The notes beneath the pieces are model-generated. The model did no database searches and was not told the DNA's origin. It worked only from the letters and a program-made list of their open reading frames with translations. A stretch of 64,000 nt of DNA. Origin: Defluviitaleaceae bacterium. GTDB lineage: Bacteria; Bacillota; Clostridia; Lachnospirales; WQUN01. The position numbers and the translations under genes were made by a program. The first letter of the stretch is position 1, and each line of letters opens with the position of its first letter. Below are positions 45,256 through 55,301 of this stretch, piece by piece. Location of the stretch: contig WRDO01000004.1 in assembly GCA_009779755.1 (NCBI GenBank), positions 1 through 64,000 on the forward strand, given 5' to 3'.

Positions 45256-47562
45256 ATGAAGCGGTTTTGTGTTTTGATTTTGATGCTGTTGTTGCTGACG
45301 GGTTGCGCTCATGCGGCTTATGTTCCTGCGCAAAGGTCGGCAACATTGCCGCCTACCCGTACGGATATACCCGATTTTTCTGAGGGTCCGGCATTCCCCG
45401 TGCAGTACGGCGTGACGGACAGTACCAACCCTGCCATGCTGGTCAATTATGTTGAAGTGACCCGCACACCCTGGCTGGTCATGTATGCGGATATGACGAT
45501 GGGAGCGTTTGCGATTAAAAATATAGAAACCGATTATATTTGGTATTCCGTACCGCCGGATATATTGCTTGATGAAACCACACGCGGGGCTGCCAGGCTA
45601 AACTTGCAATCCCAAATGATTATCAACTTTATTTTCCGTCAGGATGCCAACACCACGGTTGTGCCGCGCACATCCAATTCGCAATCGGGCGTGGTAAACC
45701 AGCACAACGTTACGGTGAACTTAATAGAAAACGGTATACGAGTGGAATTTTTCTTCGAATTGACGGGTTTCAGGATTCCCGTCGAATACCGCATTATCGA
45801 CGATTTTTTTGAAGCGATGATAGATGTGGCGAATATTGACGAAGGGGAGCTGTGCTACCTGCTCGGTATTAACCTGCTGCCTTCCTTCGGCGCGGGTAAT
45901 TTGGAAGATGAAGGATATTTATTTATCCCTGACGGCAGCGGCGTATTGGTCCCGTTTAATATGAATTTCCAAATGACTTCACCCTATGAAGAAATGGTTT
46001 ATGGCCGTGATTACGCTGTGGTGGACGATGAAATGCCCCCGCGCAGGCAAAATATCCACATGCCCGTATTTGGTACGTTGCGCGATAATCAAGCGTTGAT
46101 GGGTGTCATTACCGAGGGCGACGGCGCGGCTTCCATTCTGTTGGTAAACGGGAATGCGTCTATGGGGTACAACGCGGTAAGTACCCGCATGATTTTTCGC
46201 CATTCGGGGCGTGTGCAATCGTTGTTTATGGAAATAAACGGCAACTTCCCCACCATTACGCAGGTTTCCCACGCACCTAACCATATGGAACGGTATACCG
46301 TGCGTTATTATTTCTTATCGGGGGATGAAGCCGATTATGTGGGTATGGCCCACCGTTACCGCGGCTTTTTAATAAACGAGCGGGGACTTGTCCGCAATCC
46401 GCAAAGCCCTGCTTTGGCGTTGGAACTTTACGGAAGCATTGATATCGTGGCAAACCGTTTGGGGTTTATGTATAACCGCGACGTACCCCTCACCACATAC
46501 CGGCAAGCCGTTGATATCGTGGAAATGCTGCGGGCGTTGGGTATTCATCATATAACGTTACGTTATGTGGGCTGGGATACGGAAGGCACGTTAAACCGCC
46601 GTTTACCCAACCGCGCAAACCCAACGCGTATATTAGGCGGACGGCGCGATTTTAACGATATGCTTACGTTTTTCCAAAACGAAGGGATTGCCTATTATTT
46701 TGAAACCGACCCCATACGTTTCAGAAGCGGAGGGGGGAGGGTACAATTCCGCCGTGATGCGGCGCGTTCCCCGCACAGGATACCCGCGCAAATCCACGGA
46801 TATGATTTGGTTACGCATACGCCGCGTTTATGGTTGGAACCCTACCGTTTGGTCAGTCCCACCGTGCTAACCACAACCGCAACACGTTTTGCCGACAATT
46901 TTAACCGTTTGGGGGCGACGGGAATTTCACCGGGTATATTCGGAGAAATGTTATATTCGGATTATTCGGAAAGCGGAGGGGTTTTCCGTTCCCATACAAC
47001 GGATATATATGAAGGAATCCTCTCCCATTATCGTGACTTAGGGCTTCGCATCGCTACTTCCGGTGCCAATGTATATACCGTACCATTTGCTGAGCGGATA
47101 TTTGGCGCACCTGTATATTCCAGCGCTTTTGATATTTTTGGCTTGGATGTGCCCTTTTACCAGATTGTGTTTCAAGGATGGGTAACGATGACCGCCCCGG
47201 CCATGATGCAATCCACCCGCCCCGAAATTACTTTCCTCAAGACTGTGGAAACAGGCATGGAATTGCTGTACACCGGAATGTATGCGGAACCGGACACATT
47301 ATTATTTACCCGTTTCGATCATTTGTTCAGCTCCACCGTGTCCCTTTGGGCGGCGCGTGCGGCAGCACAGGTCGCCCGTTACACCCCGTTGCAACAAGTA
47401 ATTTATAATCAAGAAATTATTCAACACACACGCGTTGCCCCCGGTGTTTCCTTAACGGTTTTCGAAAACGGGATACATGTGCTGGTCAATTTTACAGATT
47501 ACGATACGGTATATCAGAACCATACCGTACCCGCGTTAGACTTTAATTGGTGGAAGGGGTAG
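45256..47562 (+). CDS. DUF5696 lipoprotein, glycosidase-like
   Basis: 768 residues. Signal with lipobox LLLTGC. A beta-sandwich front (~50-370) is followed by a barrel-like part (HHITLRYVGWDTEGTLNR; GIAYYFETDPI; GISPGIFGEMLYSDY; SGANVYTVPFAER; FQIVFQGW) and a short end. The layout recalls GH101/GH129-clan enzymes. It should stand on the outer face and may trim the glycan before import. Catalytic residues cannot be named safely. Confidence 0.78.
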   Translation: MKRFCVLILMLLLLTGCAHAAYVPAQRSATLPPTRTDIPDFSEGPAFPVQYGVTDSTNPAMLVNYVEVTRTPWLVMYADMTMGAFAIKNIETDYIWYSVPPDILLDETTRGAARLNLQSQMIINFIFRQDANTTVVPRTSNSQSGVVNQHNVTVNLIENGIRVEFFFELTGFRIPVEYRIIDDFFEAMIDVANIDEGELCYLLGINLLPSFGAGNLEDEGYLFIPDGSGVLVPFNMNFQMTSPYEEMVYGRDYAVVDDEMPPRRQNIHMPVFGTLRDNQALMGVITEGDGAASILLVNGNASMGYNAVSTRMIFRHSGRVQSLFMEINGNFPTITQVSHAPNHMERYTVRYYFLSGDEADYVGMAHRYRGFLINERGLVRNPQSPALALELYGSIDIVANRLGFMYNRDVPLTTYRQAVDIVEMLRALGIHHITLRYVGWDTEGTLNRRLPNRANPTRILGGRRDFNDMLTFFQNEGIAYYFETDPIRFRSGGGRVQFRRDAARSPHRIPAQIHGYDLVTHTPRLWLEPYRLVSPTVLTTTATRFADNFNRLGATGISPGIFGEMLYSDYSESGGVFRSHTTDIYEGILSHYRDLGLRIATSGANVYTVPFAERIFGAPVYSSAFDIFGLDVPFYQIVFQGWVTMTAPAMMQSTRPEITFLKTVETGMELLYTGMYAEPDTLLFTRFDHLFSSTVSLWAARAAAQVARYTPLQQVIYNQEIIQHTRVAPGVSLTVFENGIHVLVNFTDYDTVYQNHTVPALDFNWWKG

Positions 47563-47566
47563 GCAT

Positions 47567-48472
47567 ATGGTGTCAAAGAAATGGCGTTTATCTTTGGCAG
47601 GCCGCCAGGCATGGGCGGGCAGGATGTTTTTGATGCCTTTTTACATCGGTTTTGTTGCGTTTTTTGCCTATCCTTTATTCCAAAGTTTTATGTTGGTATT
47701 CCAGGGTAATGTGATGCCGCGTATAGGCGGTTACGACGCTGAATTTGTGGGTATGGCTAATTTAATCCATATTTTTACCGTTGACCTTAATTTTACGCAT
47801 AATATGATGACGACGACAGGGCAGGTATTATGGCAAATACCGGTGGTATTGGTTGCCAGCATTTTTATCGCGCTGCTGTTAAACACGAAATTTAGGGGAC
47901 GTACCTTTGTACGTGCCGTATTCTTTTTACCGGTAATTATCGTAACGGGTGCGGTTATCAACATTATGAACGCGGATTCCACCGCCGCCGCCGCTTTATC
48001 GGGGGATGTCGTTGCGGCCGGGCAAATTGAATACACATCAGGTATTGAGGAATTCTTGTTTTCATTAGGGTTACCCATTAACTTTACGGGCCGTATGATT
48101 ATTATTGCGAATTCCATGTACAACATGCTTTGGATGACGGGCGTACAGGTAATTATCCTGCTCGCGGGCCTTCAAAGCATTTCACCCGCGTTATATGAAG
48201 CATCTGCCATTGAAGGGGCAACACCGTGGGAAAACTTTTTTAAGATAACCTTACCCATGATGATGCCCATCATCGCCGTGACCACCGTGTATACCATTGT
48301 GGATTCTTTTATGGACAGCAACAACACGGTGATGAACCAAATATTACATAACGCGAGGGCGTTTAACATTACGATGGCCGCGGCTATGGCGTGGACATAC
48401 ATGGTCATTATCGCCGTTGTTTTAAGCGTTATATTTATTATGTTTGCGCTCGCAAACAGAAAGTTAAACTAA
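47567..48472 (+). CDS. Sugar ABC permease, MalF type (second pair)
   Basis: 301 residues, six membrane segments, EAA loop LYEASAIEGATPWENFFKITLPMMMPI. GGAAGGGG ribosome site; gap of four bases after the DUF5696 gene. Distinct from the first MalF-type permease, with a larger outside loop near residues 130-165. Confidence 0.91.
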   Translation: MVSKKWRLSLAGRQAWAGRMFLMPFYIGFVAFFAYPLFQSFMLVFQGNVMPRIGGYDAEFVGMANLIHIFTVDLNFTHNMMTTTGQVLWQIPVVLVASIFIALLLNTKFRGRTFVRAVFFLPVIIVTGAVINIMNADSTAAAALSGDVVAAGQIEYTSGIEEFLFSLGLPINFTGRMIIIANSMYNMLWMTGVQVIILLAGLQSISPALYEASAIEGATPWENFFKITLPMMMPIIAVTTVYTIVDSFMDSNNTVMNQILHNARAFNITMAAAMAWTYMVIIAVVLSVIFIMFALANRKLN

Positions 48473-48476
48473 TTAC

Positions 48477-48487
48477 AAAGGGGGTGA
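48477..48487 (+). promoter_or_regulatory. Ribosome site fixing a TTG start
   Basis: AAAGGGGGTGA is placed correctly for TTG 48493 and too close for GTG 48484; no ATG is available nearby. Confidence 0.65.
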
Positions 48488-48492
48488 ATCAT

Positions 48493-49446
48493 TTGACTGC
48501 TGACCGAGCGAAAATTTTGGGGAATAAAACAGCCGGTATAATCCTTAAAATATTACGGACATTTTTTATCATAGGGTTGTGTTACATTTTCCTGTTTCCC
48601 CTGTATTATTTTTTGGTTACGGCGTTCCAGGACCCATTGACTGCCAGAAACCATGTAGTCGTGTGGATTCCCTCGCACCTTACGCTGGATAACATACGTT
48701 TGGCAATGGATTTAATGAACTTCCAAACCGCATTGGTGCAAACCCTTATGGTTACGGTATTTACTACGTTGGGTTTGTTGGTGTCATGTTCCTTGGCGGG
48801 GTATGGGTTCGCCCGGTTTGAATTCCGTGAAAAAAAACTCGTTTTTATATTCGTTATACTAATGATTATTGTTCCTCCCCAAACCATCATGATTCCTTCG
48901 TTTATCAATTTCATTAATTTTGACTTTTTGGGTATTATGCGACTCACCCATTGGCTGGGGTTAACAGAAAACCCCTCTGTCAGCCTGTTGCGAAATGTTT
49001 GGGTGTTTATATTACCTTCCATATTTGCCATGGGGATACGTGCGGGGTTGTTCATATTCATATTCCGCCAGTTCTTTACCAACCTGCCGAAAGAATTGGA
49101 AGAAGCCGCGCGCATTGACGGATGCGGGGCGATAAAAACGTACTTTCGCGTAATCGTACCCCTCACGGGACCGGCATTTATAACGGTTATGTTATTTTCA
49201 TTGGTGTGGCACTGGAACGACAGCTATGTTTCCGGATTATTATTAGATGGCCAAACAATGGCCGGGCAATTAAACCGATTATTTTCGACGTTTACCGCTA
49301 ACATTGCCCACGTGTATAATATGATGGAAATGCGCGGCGGATTGGCGGCAGGTTCGCTCCTGATGATTTCACCCATGTTGGTTTTATATATCTTTTTGCA
49401 ACGATATTTTACCGAAAGTATAGAACGTGCGGGAATTGTAGGATAA
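48493..49446 (+). CDS. Sugar ABC permease, MalG type (second pair)
   Basis: 317 residues from TTG 48493. Six membrane segments; EAA loop LEEAARIDGCGAIKTYFRVIVPLTGPA. It pairs with the permease just upstream (gap 20 bases). Confidence 0.91.
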   Translation: MTADRAKILGNKTAGIILKILRTFFIIGLCYIFLFPLYYFLVTAFQDPLTARNHVVVWIPSHLTLDNIRLAMDLMNFQTALVQTLMVTVFTTLGLLVSCSLAGYGFARFEFREKKLVFIFVILMIIVPPQTIMIPSFINFINFDFLGIMRLTHWLGLTENPSVSLLRNVWVFILPSIFAMGIRAGLFIFIFRQFFTNLPKELEEAARIDGCGAIKTYFRVIVPLTGPAFITVMLFSLVWHWNDSYVSGLLLDGQTMAGQLNRLFSTFTANIAHVYNMMEMRGGLAAGSLLMISPMLVLYIFLQRYFTESIERAGIVG

Positions 49447-49523
49447 TATATGTTCATAACGGCGCTAAGCAATAAAATATAGGGCAAAAGCCCGGCGCAA
49501 AAAAAGAAAGAGGAGAGATTAAC

Positions 49524-50909
49524 ATGAGAAGGAAAACGAAACTGGCATTCATTGTCATGGCATTGTTGGCGATTGCGTTGACATTTGCCGCATGTAACCG
49601 CGGAGGCAATGACCCGTCGCCGTCACCGACACCTGCCGGGAACCAAGGGGCAACAACGCCAAGCCAAAACAATGACCCCGGCACTACCGGCGGAACCGAC
49701 CCCGCACCCCCTACCCGCAACAGCACGCTTGACGGATTGGATTTCGGCGGTGCGACGATCCGTATCGGCGTAGCGTGGGAAGACCCCGGTTACATGGCCA
49801 TGATCCCCTATTTCGAGCAGCGTTTTAACGCACGCGTCGAATATGTAGTATACGGCTGGGACGACAATGAATACCTGATCGCGCAAGGTATGGCCGGAAA
49901 CGCCATCGACATCGTATTCGGGCACCATTTATTCTTCCCGGGTATTGCCGCTTCCGGTGCGGTCATTCCCCTTGATGAACACATTTTACCCGGCGACTGG
50001 GCTGTACCCGGCGTACCCGGCGGTCTTTCCACCGGTTCAAGTGCTCCCTTTATGTGGGAAAACCGTACGTATTTTGTAGGCAGTTCCCGTTCCAACCAAA
50101 AACAAGCGTTATTCTACAACAAACTTTTGTTCCAAGAAGCCGGACTGGAAGACCCGTTTGAACTGTACCTTGCCGGGCAGTGGACGTGGGATCGTTTCTT
50201 GCAAATGTCTGCCCAAGTAACAGACCCCGCGAACGGTATCCACTTCGCTGCCATGCTTAACCGTATCGGTGAATGGTGGGGCTTTACGGGTGTGTACCCC
50301 ATTATTTTTGTTGATGGTGTACCCACGTCGAACATTGACAGCCCCGCATTCTTTGCATCGGTTGAATCATACCGTGATATGGTTTTCGGTTCACGCGCGG
50401 TCAGCCACCCTTATGGTGACGAATCACTCTTGTATGACGGTTCGGTATTTATGGCTCGCCAAATTTCCGAAGCATTTATTAACTACAGAAATGGTGCGGA
50501 GGGTTCATCCGCATTCGCTATGAACTCCGCAAACATGGGTATGGTTCCCGTTCCCATTCACCCCCTTAACACAGTCGGTTATCCCGGCATGGCTGCTATG
50601 GCTTGGGGTGCGGGCTTTGGAACGCAACATCCCGAAGCCGCCATCGCATGGGCACTGTTGGAAGGCGAAAGGGTAAAGGGTATTTTCCCCAGCCAACAAC
50701 ACGAGGATGTATTTGAAAATATTTGGAACAACTCCATTATTTCTTCCCATCCCGCGGGCTTCTCCGATTCGGAAGGCAACGGCTTAGGCTCCATTATCAA
50801 TCCCATATTTGAAGTAGCCGCACAAGGCGGTGACATCGCATCCGCCATCGCTGCCGCCCGCCCGGGTATGGAAAGGTTGATTGCAGACACGATAGCCATG
50901 GGCCGGTAA
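49524..50909 (+). CDS. Extracellular sugar-binding lipoprotein
   Basis: 461 residues. Signal with lipobox LTFAAC, then a Ser/Pro/Thr-rich linker (~28-66) and a family-1 binding domain: ATIRIGVAWEDPGYM, IDIVFGHHLF, NRTYFVGSSRSNQKQALFYNKLLFQEAGLEDP, TWDRFL. It should serve the second permease pair. The 77-base gap before it contains a small GGGC/GCCC hairpin that may protect the separate binding-protein message. Ribosome site AGAGGAGAG. Confidence 0.92.
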   Translation: MRRKTKLAFIVMALLAIALTFAACNRGGNDPSPSPTPAGNQGATTPSQNNDPGTTGGTDPAPPTRNSTLDGLDFGGATIRIGVAWEDPGYMAMIPYFEQRFNARVEYVVYGWDDNEYLIAQGMAGNAIDIVFGHHLFFPGIAASGAVIPLDEHILPGDWAVPGVPGGLSTGSSAPFMWENRTYFVGSSRSNQKQALFYNKLLFQEAGLEDPFELYLAGQWTWDRFLQMSAQVTDPANGIHFAAMLNRIGEWWGFTGVYPIIFVDGVPTSNIDSPAFFASVESYRDMVFGSRAVSHPYGDESLLYDGSVFMARQISEAFINYRNGAEGSSAFAMNSANMGMVPVPIHPLNTVGYPGMAAMAWGAGFGTQHPEAAIAWALLEGERVKGIFPSQQHEDVFENIWNNSIISSHPAGFSDSEGNGLGSIINPIFEVAAQGGDIASAIAAARPGMERLIADTIAMGR

Positions 50910-50947
50910 TTGTAATTGGTATAAGGCAAAATAATTAAACAACAACG

Positions 50948-50984
50948 AAGGGGCTGTTTCGCTAAGCGATTCAGCCCCTTTTAT
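50948..50984 (+). terminator. Terminator of the transport operon
   Basis: AAGGGGCTG and CAGCCCCTT with an inner TCGCT/AGCGA stem, followed by four T. Confidence 0.85.
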
Positions 50985-51006
50985 GAAACCCTTTAGGAGG
51001 AGTCAT

Positions 51007-51816
51007 ATGAAAATCGGTGTTACGTTACATTATGACGAATATTTACCGAATAATTTTAAATGGTGTACGGATAATGGTATTTTTACATGCCAGCTTTCGG
51101 TAGGTACGGATAAACTGACGGATGAAACCGCTGACCATATCAATGAACTGTGCCGGGCAAACAAAATGGAAATTACCGCTTTGGTGGGTTGCTGGAGCGG
51201 ACCCGGCGAATGGAATTTTACCGCGGGACCGTTGACGTTGGGTATCGTGCCGGCGGCGTATCGCTTTAACCGTATGCGGGAATTAATGGCTTGCGCTCGT
51301 TTTGCGCCCAAAGTGCAGGTACGTGACGTTTGTACGCATATGGGTTTTATTCCCGAAAACCCCTGCGATGCGCTGTATGGTGAAGTGGTGGCTGCGATTC
51401 GTTATTTGGCCCATTATTACAAAGACTTCGGTCTACGGCTTAACATGGAAACCGGACAGGAAACGCCCATCGTTTTACTCCGCGTGATAAACGACGTAGG
51501 AACGGGTAATTTGGGTATTAATTTTGACCCAGCCAATTTCCTGATGTATGGGAAAGCCAACCCCATCGACGCGGTAAAAATGCTGGGCCCGTATATCAAC
51601 GGCGTACACGCGAAGGATGGCGAATACCCCACAAACGGCGCGGAATTGGGTAAAGAAAAGCCCCTCGGTGAGGGGCGTGTTGGAATTCAATCCTTTGTGC
51701 AGGCGATAAAGGACGTCGGTTATAAAGGCGCGATAACGATTGAACGCGAAATTTCGGGCGAGCAACAAAAAATAGATATGTTAGCCGCGAAAGCGTTGTT
51801 GGAAAAATTATTGTAG
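51007..51816 (+). CDS. TIM-barrel sugar-phosphate isomerase/epimerase
   Basis: 269 residues from ATG 51007 (AGGAGG upstream). AP-endonuclease-2 fold with metal residues in LNMETGQE (Glu), NFDPANF (Asp), VHAKDGEY (His) and TIERE (Glu). Members isomerise sugars or their keto acids. It stands just after the transport terminator, so its expression may be lower or separate. The 3' end overlaps the convergent GH gene by nine bases. Confidence 0.85.
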   Translation: MKIGVTLHYDEYLPNNFKWCTDNGIFTCQLSVGTDKLTDETADHINELCRANKMEITALVGCWSGPGEWNFTAGPLTLGIVPAAYRFNRMRELMACARFAPKVQVRDVCTHMGFIPENPCDALYGEVVAAIRYLAHYYKDFGLRLNMETGQETPIVLLRVINDVGTGNLGINFDPANFLMYGKANPIDAVKMLGPYINGVHAKDGEYPTNGAELGKEKPLGEGRVGIQSFVQAIKDVGYKGAITIEREISGEQQKIDMLAAKALLEKLL

Positions 51817-54342
51817 TTCAAACGTTATTTTCACCGGGGTCATGGGGGGGAGTTGCAAGACAATCGTATCACCGTCAATATGGGCGGCGTTGTTAAGCAA
51901 TTCCCCTTCGCCTTCCGGCGTTAATGTTACGGCACGGATTTTTTCCGTTGCGATACTTGGTTTGGGATAGACCGCGGTGATTTCTTCAAATGCATACGCC
52001 AAGTATACCCCCGGTGTATTGCCCGGTACAAACGTGGTGAAGTTTTGCCCGATGATTTTACCGTCTACCACGACTTGATAGGTTTCGTCGGCGAAATTAA
52101 CGGCTACATGGGAATTATCTTTATAATCCGCGCGCGCTTTTGTCCCGTTCTGCGTAAAAGCGGTCATAAATTTATCATACAACTTCATCGCGGGTATATT
52201 TTGGATGTAAAAACGGCTCATGCACAACGGGCCGGTAATATCCTCTTCATAAAAAACCTGTCCGCCTACAAGCAAACCCCACAATATATCGCGCTTGGTG
52301 CGGCTGGGCGCGGAATATCCGATAATACCGTGATAAACCATATGGGTAAGGGGGATGAAACGGTCGCCGGGGATAAACACTTCCTTCGTATCCATTCGGG
52401 TATGCAACGCGAAGCCGATATGACCCGTACCGGGGTGATTGAGCATTTCGCTGGTGATGTCAATGCCGTATTTATTCCATTCAGCCACAACCTGCATTTT
52501 TGCCCGGTGGGAATCCTCCGCTGATGATGGGCATTCGGGGTTAAAATCATAACGGCAGATTTCCGCGGTCAGCACATCCAAGTGATAACTGTCGCGCAAG
52601 GGCAAGAGGTCCGTCATCCTTTTCACACGTTCAGCCAACGCGCCGCTTTCGGCAAGGGAACGGAAGCCCACCATGTAAGTCGGGCCCGCAGGCCACACCC
52701 ATCCGTGCCATTTTTCACCGCGTGCGTCCAAAGCGGCATGGGGATAATCAGCCAAATGCCGTACAGAAATATCGTCAAAATTATCATGCAAACCGGAATA
52801 GGCGTTATGTTCACGGATGTCTTCCAAGCATTTTGCCAAATCTGCCAAAGAACCGCAGCGTTCGTCCGTATCAAAGGGGTGAGGGTAAGCGTCGTCAAAC
52901 CCGCCTATCTGGAAGCCCGTGATATAAATAACCTGCTTAGTGTGGTCTGTCATGTTGGCGAAACCTTTCACATTGTTTGCGATATCGGCGAAGGTGACGT
53001 ATCTAAATAAGTTTTGCGTAGTGCCGTAGGTATCGGAAGTACGGTAATGGTCCGCAGGCTTGGGCCCCCAAGTGGAAAGCTGTTTGTAAAAATAGCAGTC
53101 GCGGTACAAATCACGGGCATAATTGGGTTTTACGCCACGGCGCAGCAAACGTGCGGCGATCGTCCAATCCGGTACCTCCCCTGCCGTATCGCATAATTCT
53201 AAGGTAAATACGGGAGGCGAAACCACAGGGATGCCCGGGCGGTTTCCTTCGGCGGGTATGCGGCAAACAATCGTGCCGCCCACGAACCCGCGTTTTTCTT
53301 TGTTGACTTCGTACACACCGGTACTGAGCCAACTGTCCAAATGCGTGCTTTCCACGATGAACAAACGGGTTTTATCATATAAAACGGCGGCGTTACGCAC
53401 ATCGTACGGGCGGTCAAAATAAATCGGCGCGGCTTCACTTATGGGGATTAAACGCCCGCCGCCGTAAAAATCCACCAAATACCCGTCCGACATTTCCATC
53501 AGCGTGGGGTATTTTACGCAGAGTAATTCGTAGCCCGCATTTTCCGCCACATCAAATACTTCCACATGCAACAACCTGCCTTGCAAAAACAAACGTAGAT
53601 TAAACGAAGCAGCCTGTTCGCCATCTATTACTAATTTGTTATGGAAAACCGCTTCCGTTTCGGTTTGCTTGATTAACGTATAGGGCGCGTCACTTCCCGT
53701 TAAAATAAAATATTTATCATCCGCCATACGTTTTATGCGTATTTCGGGGGAGGCATAACGGAAGGGTACGCCGTCAATCGCTATAATACGCGGTACATCA
53801 CGGGCTAACGTAGTGGTGATTAAACCGGTTAAATTTATTAAATCCGGTTGCGCGTTCTGCACGGGTACGATTGATTTTTCAAATGGAAAGGAAACTGTGA
53901 CGGGCTTCATATTTTCAAATACCCAGGGCCGCCCGAAGTTCCAGCTTACGTTGGTTACGCCTACTTCATATGCCGTAACCGTACCGTGGCCGGGTACGGT
54001 AAAAGGTGCCGGCATATCGTTTTCGTCCCACATCCTGATGTTAAGGTGGAAAGTCCCCGACCATGCGGAATGTACTTCCCAACGCAGGGTAACGGCGGTT
54101 TCGGTACCCGACTCCCATAACGCGGTTACGGGGAAAGGTTCTGCCGTAACGCGGTGGTTATATTGCTTGTTGTCCAGTTTACGTTGGTGACCGTAGCGCA
54201 TATCCATCGAAAAATAGTATCGCCCCAGTGCGGGGGCACAACCGTTGTTGTACATGTGAAGCGTAACAAACAACGTTTCCCCCGGGTTGATGTAATTGTG
54301 GCTGATGTTTGTACCTGTCAGTACGGGATGAAAATTTTGCAT
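51808..54342 (-). CDS. GH101/GH129-like glycoside hydrolase, cytoplasmic
   Basis: 844 residues from ATG 54342 with AGGAGG upstream. A beta-rich front (~1-150), a beta-supersandwich (~170-400) and a barrel (~420-720) with LHDNFDDIS, YHLDVLTAE (probable nucleophile Asp) and GIDITSEM (probable acid/base Glu) in the order seen in GH101 and GH129 alpha-N-acetylgalactosaminidases. A small beta end follows. No signal peptide. The family call is by pattern; an uncharacterised sister family is possible. Confidence 0.65.
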   Translation of the reverse strand: MQNFHPVLTGTNISHNYINPGETLFVTLHMYNNGCAPALGRYYFSMDMRYGHQRKLDNKQYNHRVTAEPFPVTALWESGTETAVTLRWEVHSAWSGTFHLNIRMWDENDMPAPFTVPGHGTVTAYEVGVTNVSWNFGRPWVFENMKPVTVSFPFEKSIVPVQNAQPDLINLTGLITTTLARDVPRIIAIDGVPFRYASPEIRIKRMADDKYFILTGSDAPYTLIKQTETEAVFHNKLVIDGEQAASFNLRLFLQGRLLHVEVFDVAENAGYELLCVKYPTLMEMSDGYLVDFYGGGRLIPISEAAPIYFDRPYDVRNAAVLYDKTRLFIVESTHLDSWLSTGVYEVNKEKRGFVGGTIVCRIPAEGNRPGIPVVSPPVFTLELCDTAGEVPDWTIAARLLRRGVKPNYARDLYRDCYFYKQLSTWGPKPADHYRTSDTYGTTQNLFRYVTFADIANNVKGFANMTDHTKQVIYITGFQIGGFDDAYPHPFDTDERCGSLADLAKCLEDIREHNAYSGLHDNFDDISVRHLADYPHAALDARGEKWHGWVWPAGPTYMVGFRSLAESGALAERVKRMTDLLPLRDSYHLDVLTAEICRYDFNPECPSSAEDSHRAKMQVVAEWNKYGIDITSEMLNHPGTGHIGFALHTRMDTKEVFIPGDRFIPLTHMVYHGIIGYSAPSRTKRDILWGLLVGGQVFYEEDITGPLCMSRFYIQNIPAMKLYDKFMTAFTQNGTKARADYKDNSHVAVNFADETYQVVVDGKIIGQNFTTFVPGNTPGVYLAYAFEEITAVYPKPSIATEKIRAVTLTPEGEGELLNNAAHIDGDTIVLQLPPMTPVKITFELQ

Positions 54343-54371
54343 GATACCCTCCTGTATGAATAAAATATGTT

Positions 54372-55301
54372 TTATAATAAAACGTTTTCCGGACAATGTA
54401 ATGCGAGCAAGGCGTTTTTCGCATCAGAAATATCGCGGTCATGGGGTACCCAATCCGGATTGGCGTTATCCGGTTGCCCCAATTGTTTGCTTTTCGAACT
54501 GCCATAAGGGTGATAAGGGATTAAATAAATTCCGGCGCATCGGTTAAGCGAATGGTAAACCGACGCGATGCCCCGGTAATGTTCGGGATTTGTATTTATG
54601 TTTTTAATTAAAATGCAACGCAACGCAATCACCGCGTTTTTTTTGTTAAATAAATGTAAGTTATGCAAAATCCTTTCATTTCCAACCCCCGTATAATCGC
54701 GGTGTTTTTCATTATTTGTTATTTTATAATCCCATAAAAATAAATCCGTTAATTCAATTAATTCGTTCAAGCAATCGTTATCCGCGTTATCCGTATCAAA
54801 ATACCCGGAGGTATCGATGGCGGCGGAATATCCCAACCCTTTAACGCGGCGCAATATATCCAAGCAACCGTTTAAATAAAGCAAGGGTTCCCCGCCTGAT
54901 ATCGTAACCCCTCCCGACGTACCGTAAAATTTTTCATCCTTGCCAATCACGTCCATAATCTCATCCACGGTCATTTGTATACCGACGGCTTTAATTGCCG
55001 TTGCCGGGCAAACCCCCGCACACATCAGGCAACTTTTACAATGTTTCGCGTTATAAACATGAATGCCGTCTTTGTTAAAAAAATGCGCTTTATTGTTGCA
55101 AACGTTTACACAAACGCCGCAATGCATACAATTTTGTTCGATGTATAAAATTTCCGGTTGTTTACTTAATGTTTCCGGGTTATGACACCAGAGGCAACGC
55201 AAGGGACATCCTTTTAGGAATACCGTGGTGCGTATCCCCGGGCCGTCTTGGGTGCTGAAACGTTGGATTTCCGTTACGGGTAATTTTATACCCGCCGTCA
55301 T
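54372..55301 (-). CDS. Glycyl radical enzyme activase (radical SAM)
   Basis: 309 residues. GCPLRCLWCHNPE holds the CxxxCxxC that binds the SAM cluster; two further ferredoxin-type clusters are in CMHCGVCVNVC and CKSCLMCAGVCP; SGGEPLL binds SAM. It makes the glycine radical on the enzyme encoded just upstream, whose stop it overlaps by four bases (ATGA). Confidence 0.95.
   Translation of the reverse strand: MTAGIKLPVTEIQRFSTQDGPGIRTTVFLKGCPLRCLWCHNPETLSKQPEILYIEQNCMHCGVCVNVCNNKAHFFNKDGIHVYNAKHCKSCLMCAGVCPATAIKAVGIQMTVDEIMDVIGKDEKFYGTSGGVTISGGEPLLYLNGCLDILRRVKGLGYSAAIDTSGYFDTDNADNDCLNELIELTDLFLWDYKITNNEKHRDYTGVGNERILHNLHLFNKKNAVIALRCILIKNINTNPEHYRGIASVYHSLNRCAGIYLIPYHPYGSSKSKQLGQPDNANPDWVPHDRDISDAKNALLALHCPENVLL

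Noticed and set aside
53658-53667. TTTCGGTTTG, also present at the spoIVA junction
   Set aside because: A 10-base match inside a well-formed GH gene, explained by codons for Q-T-E; not a second att site.
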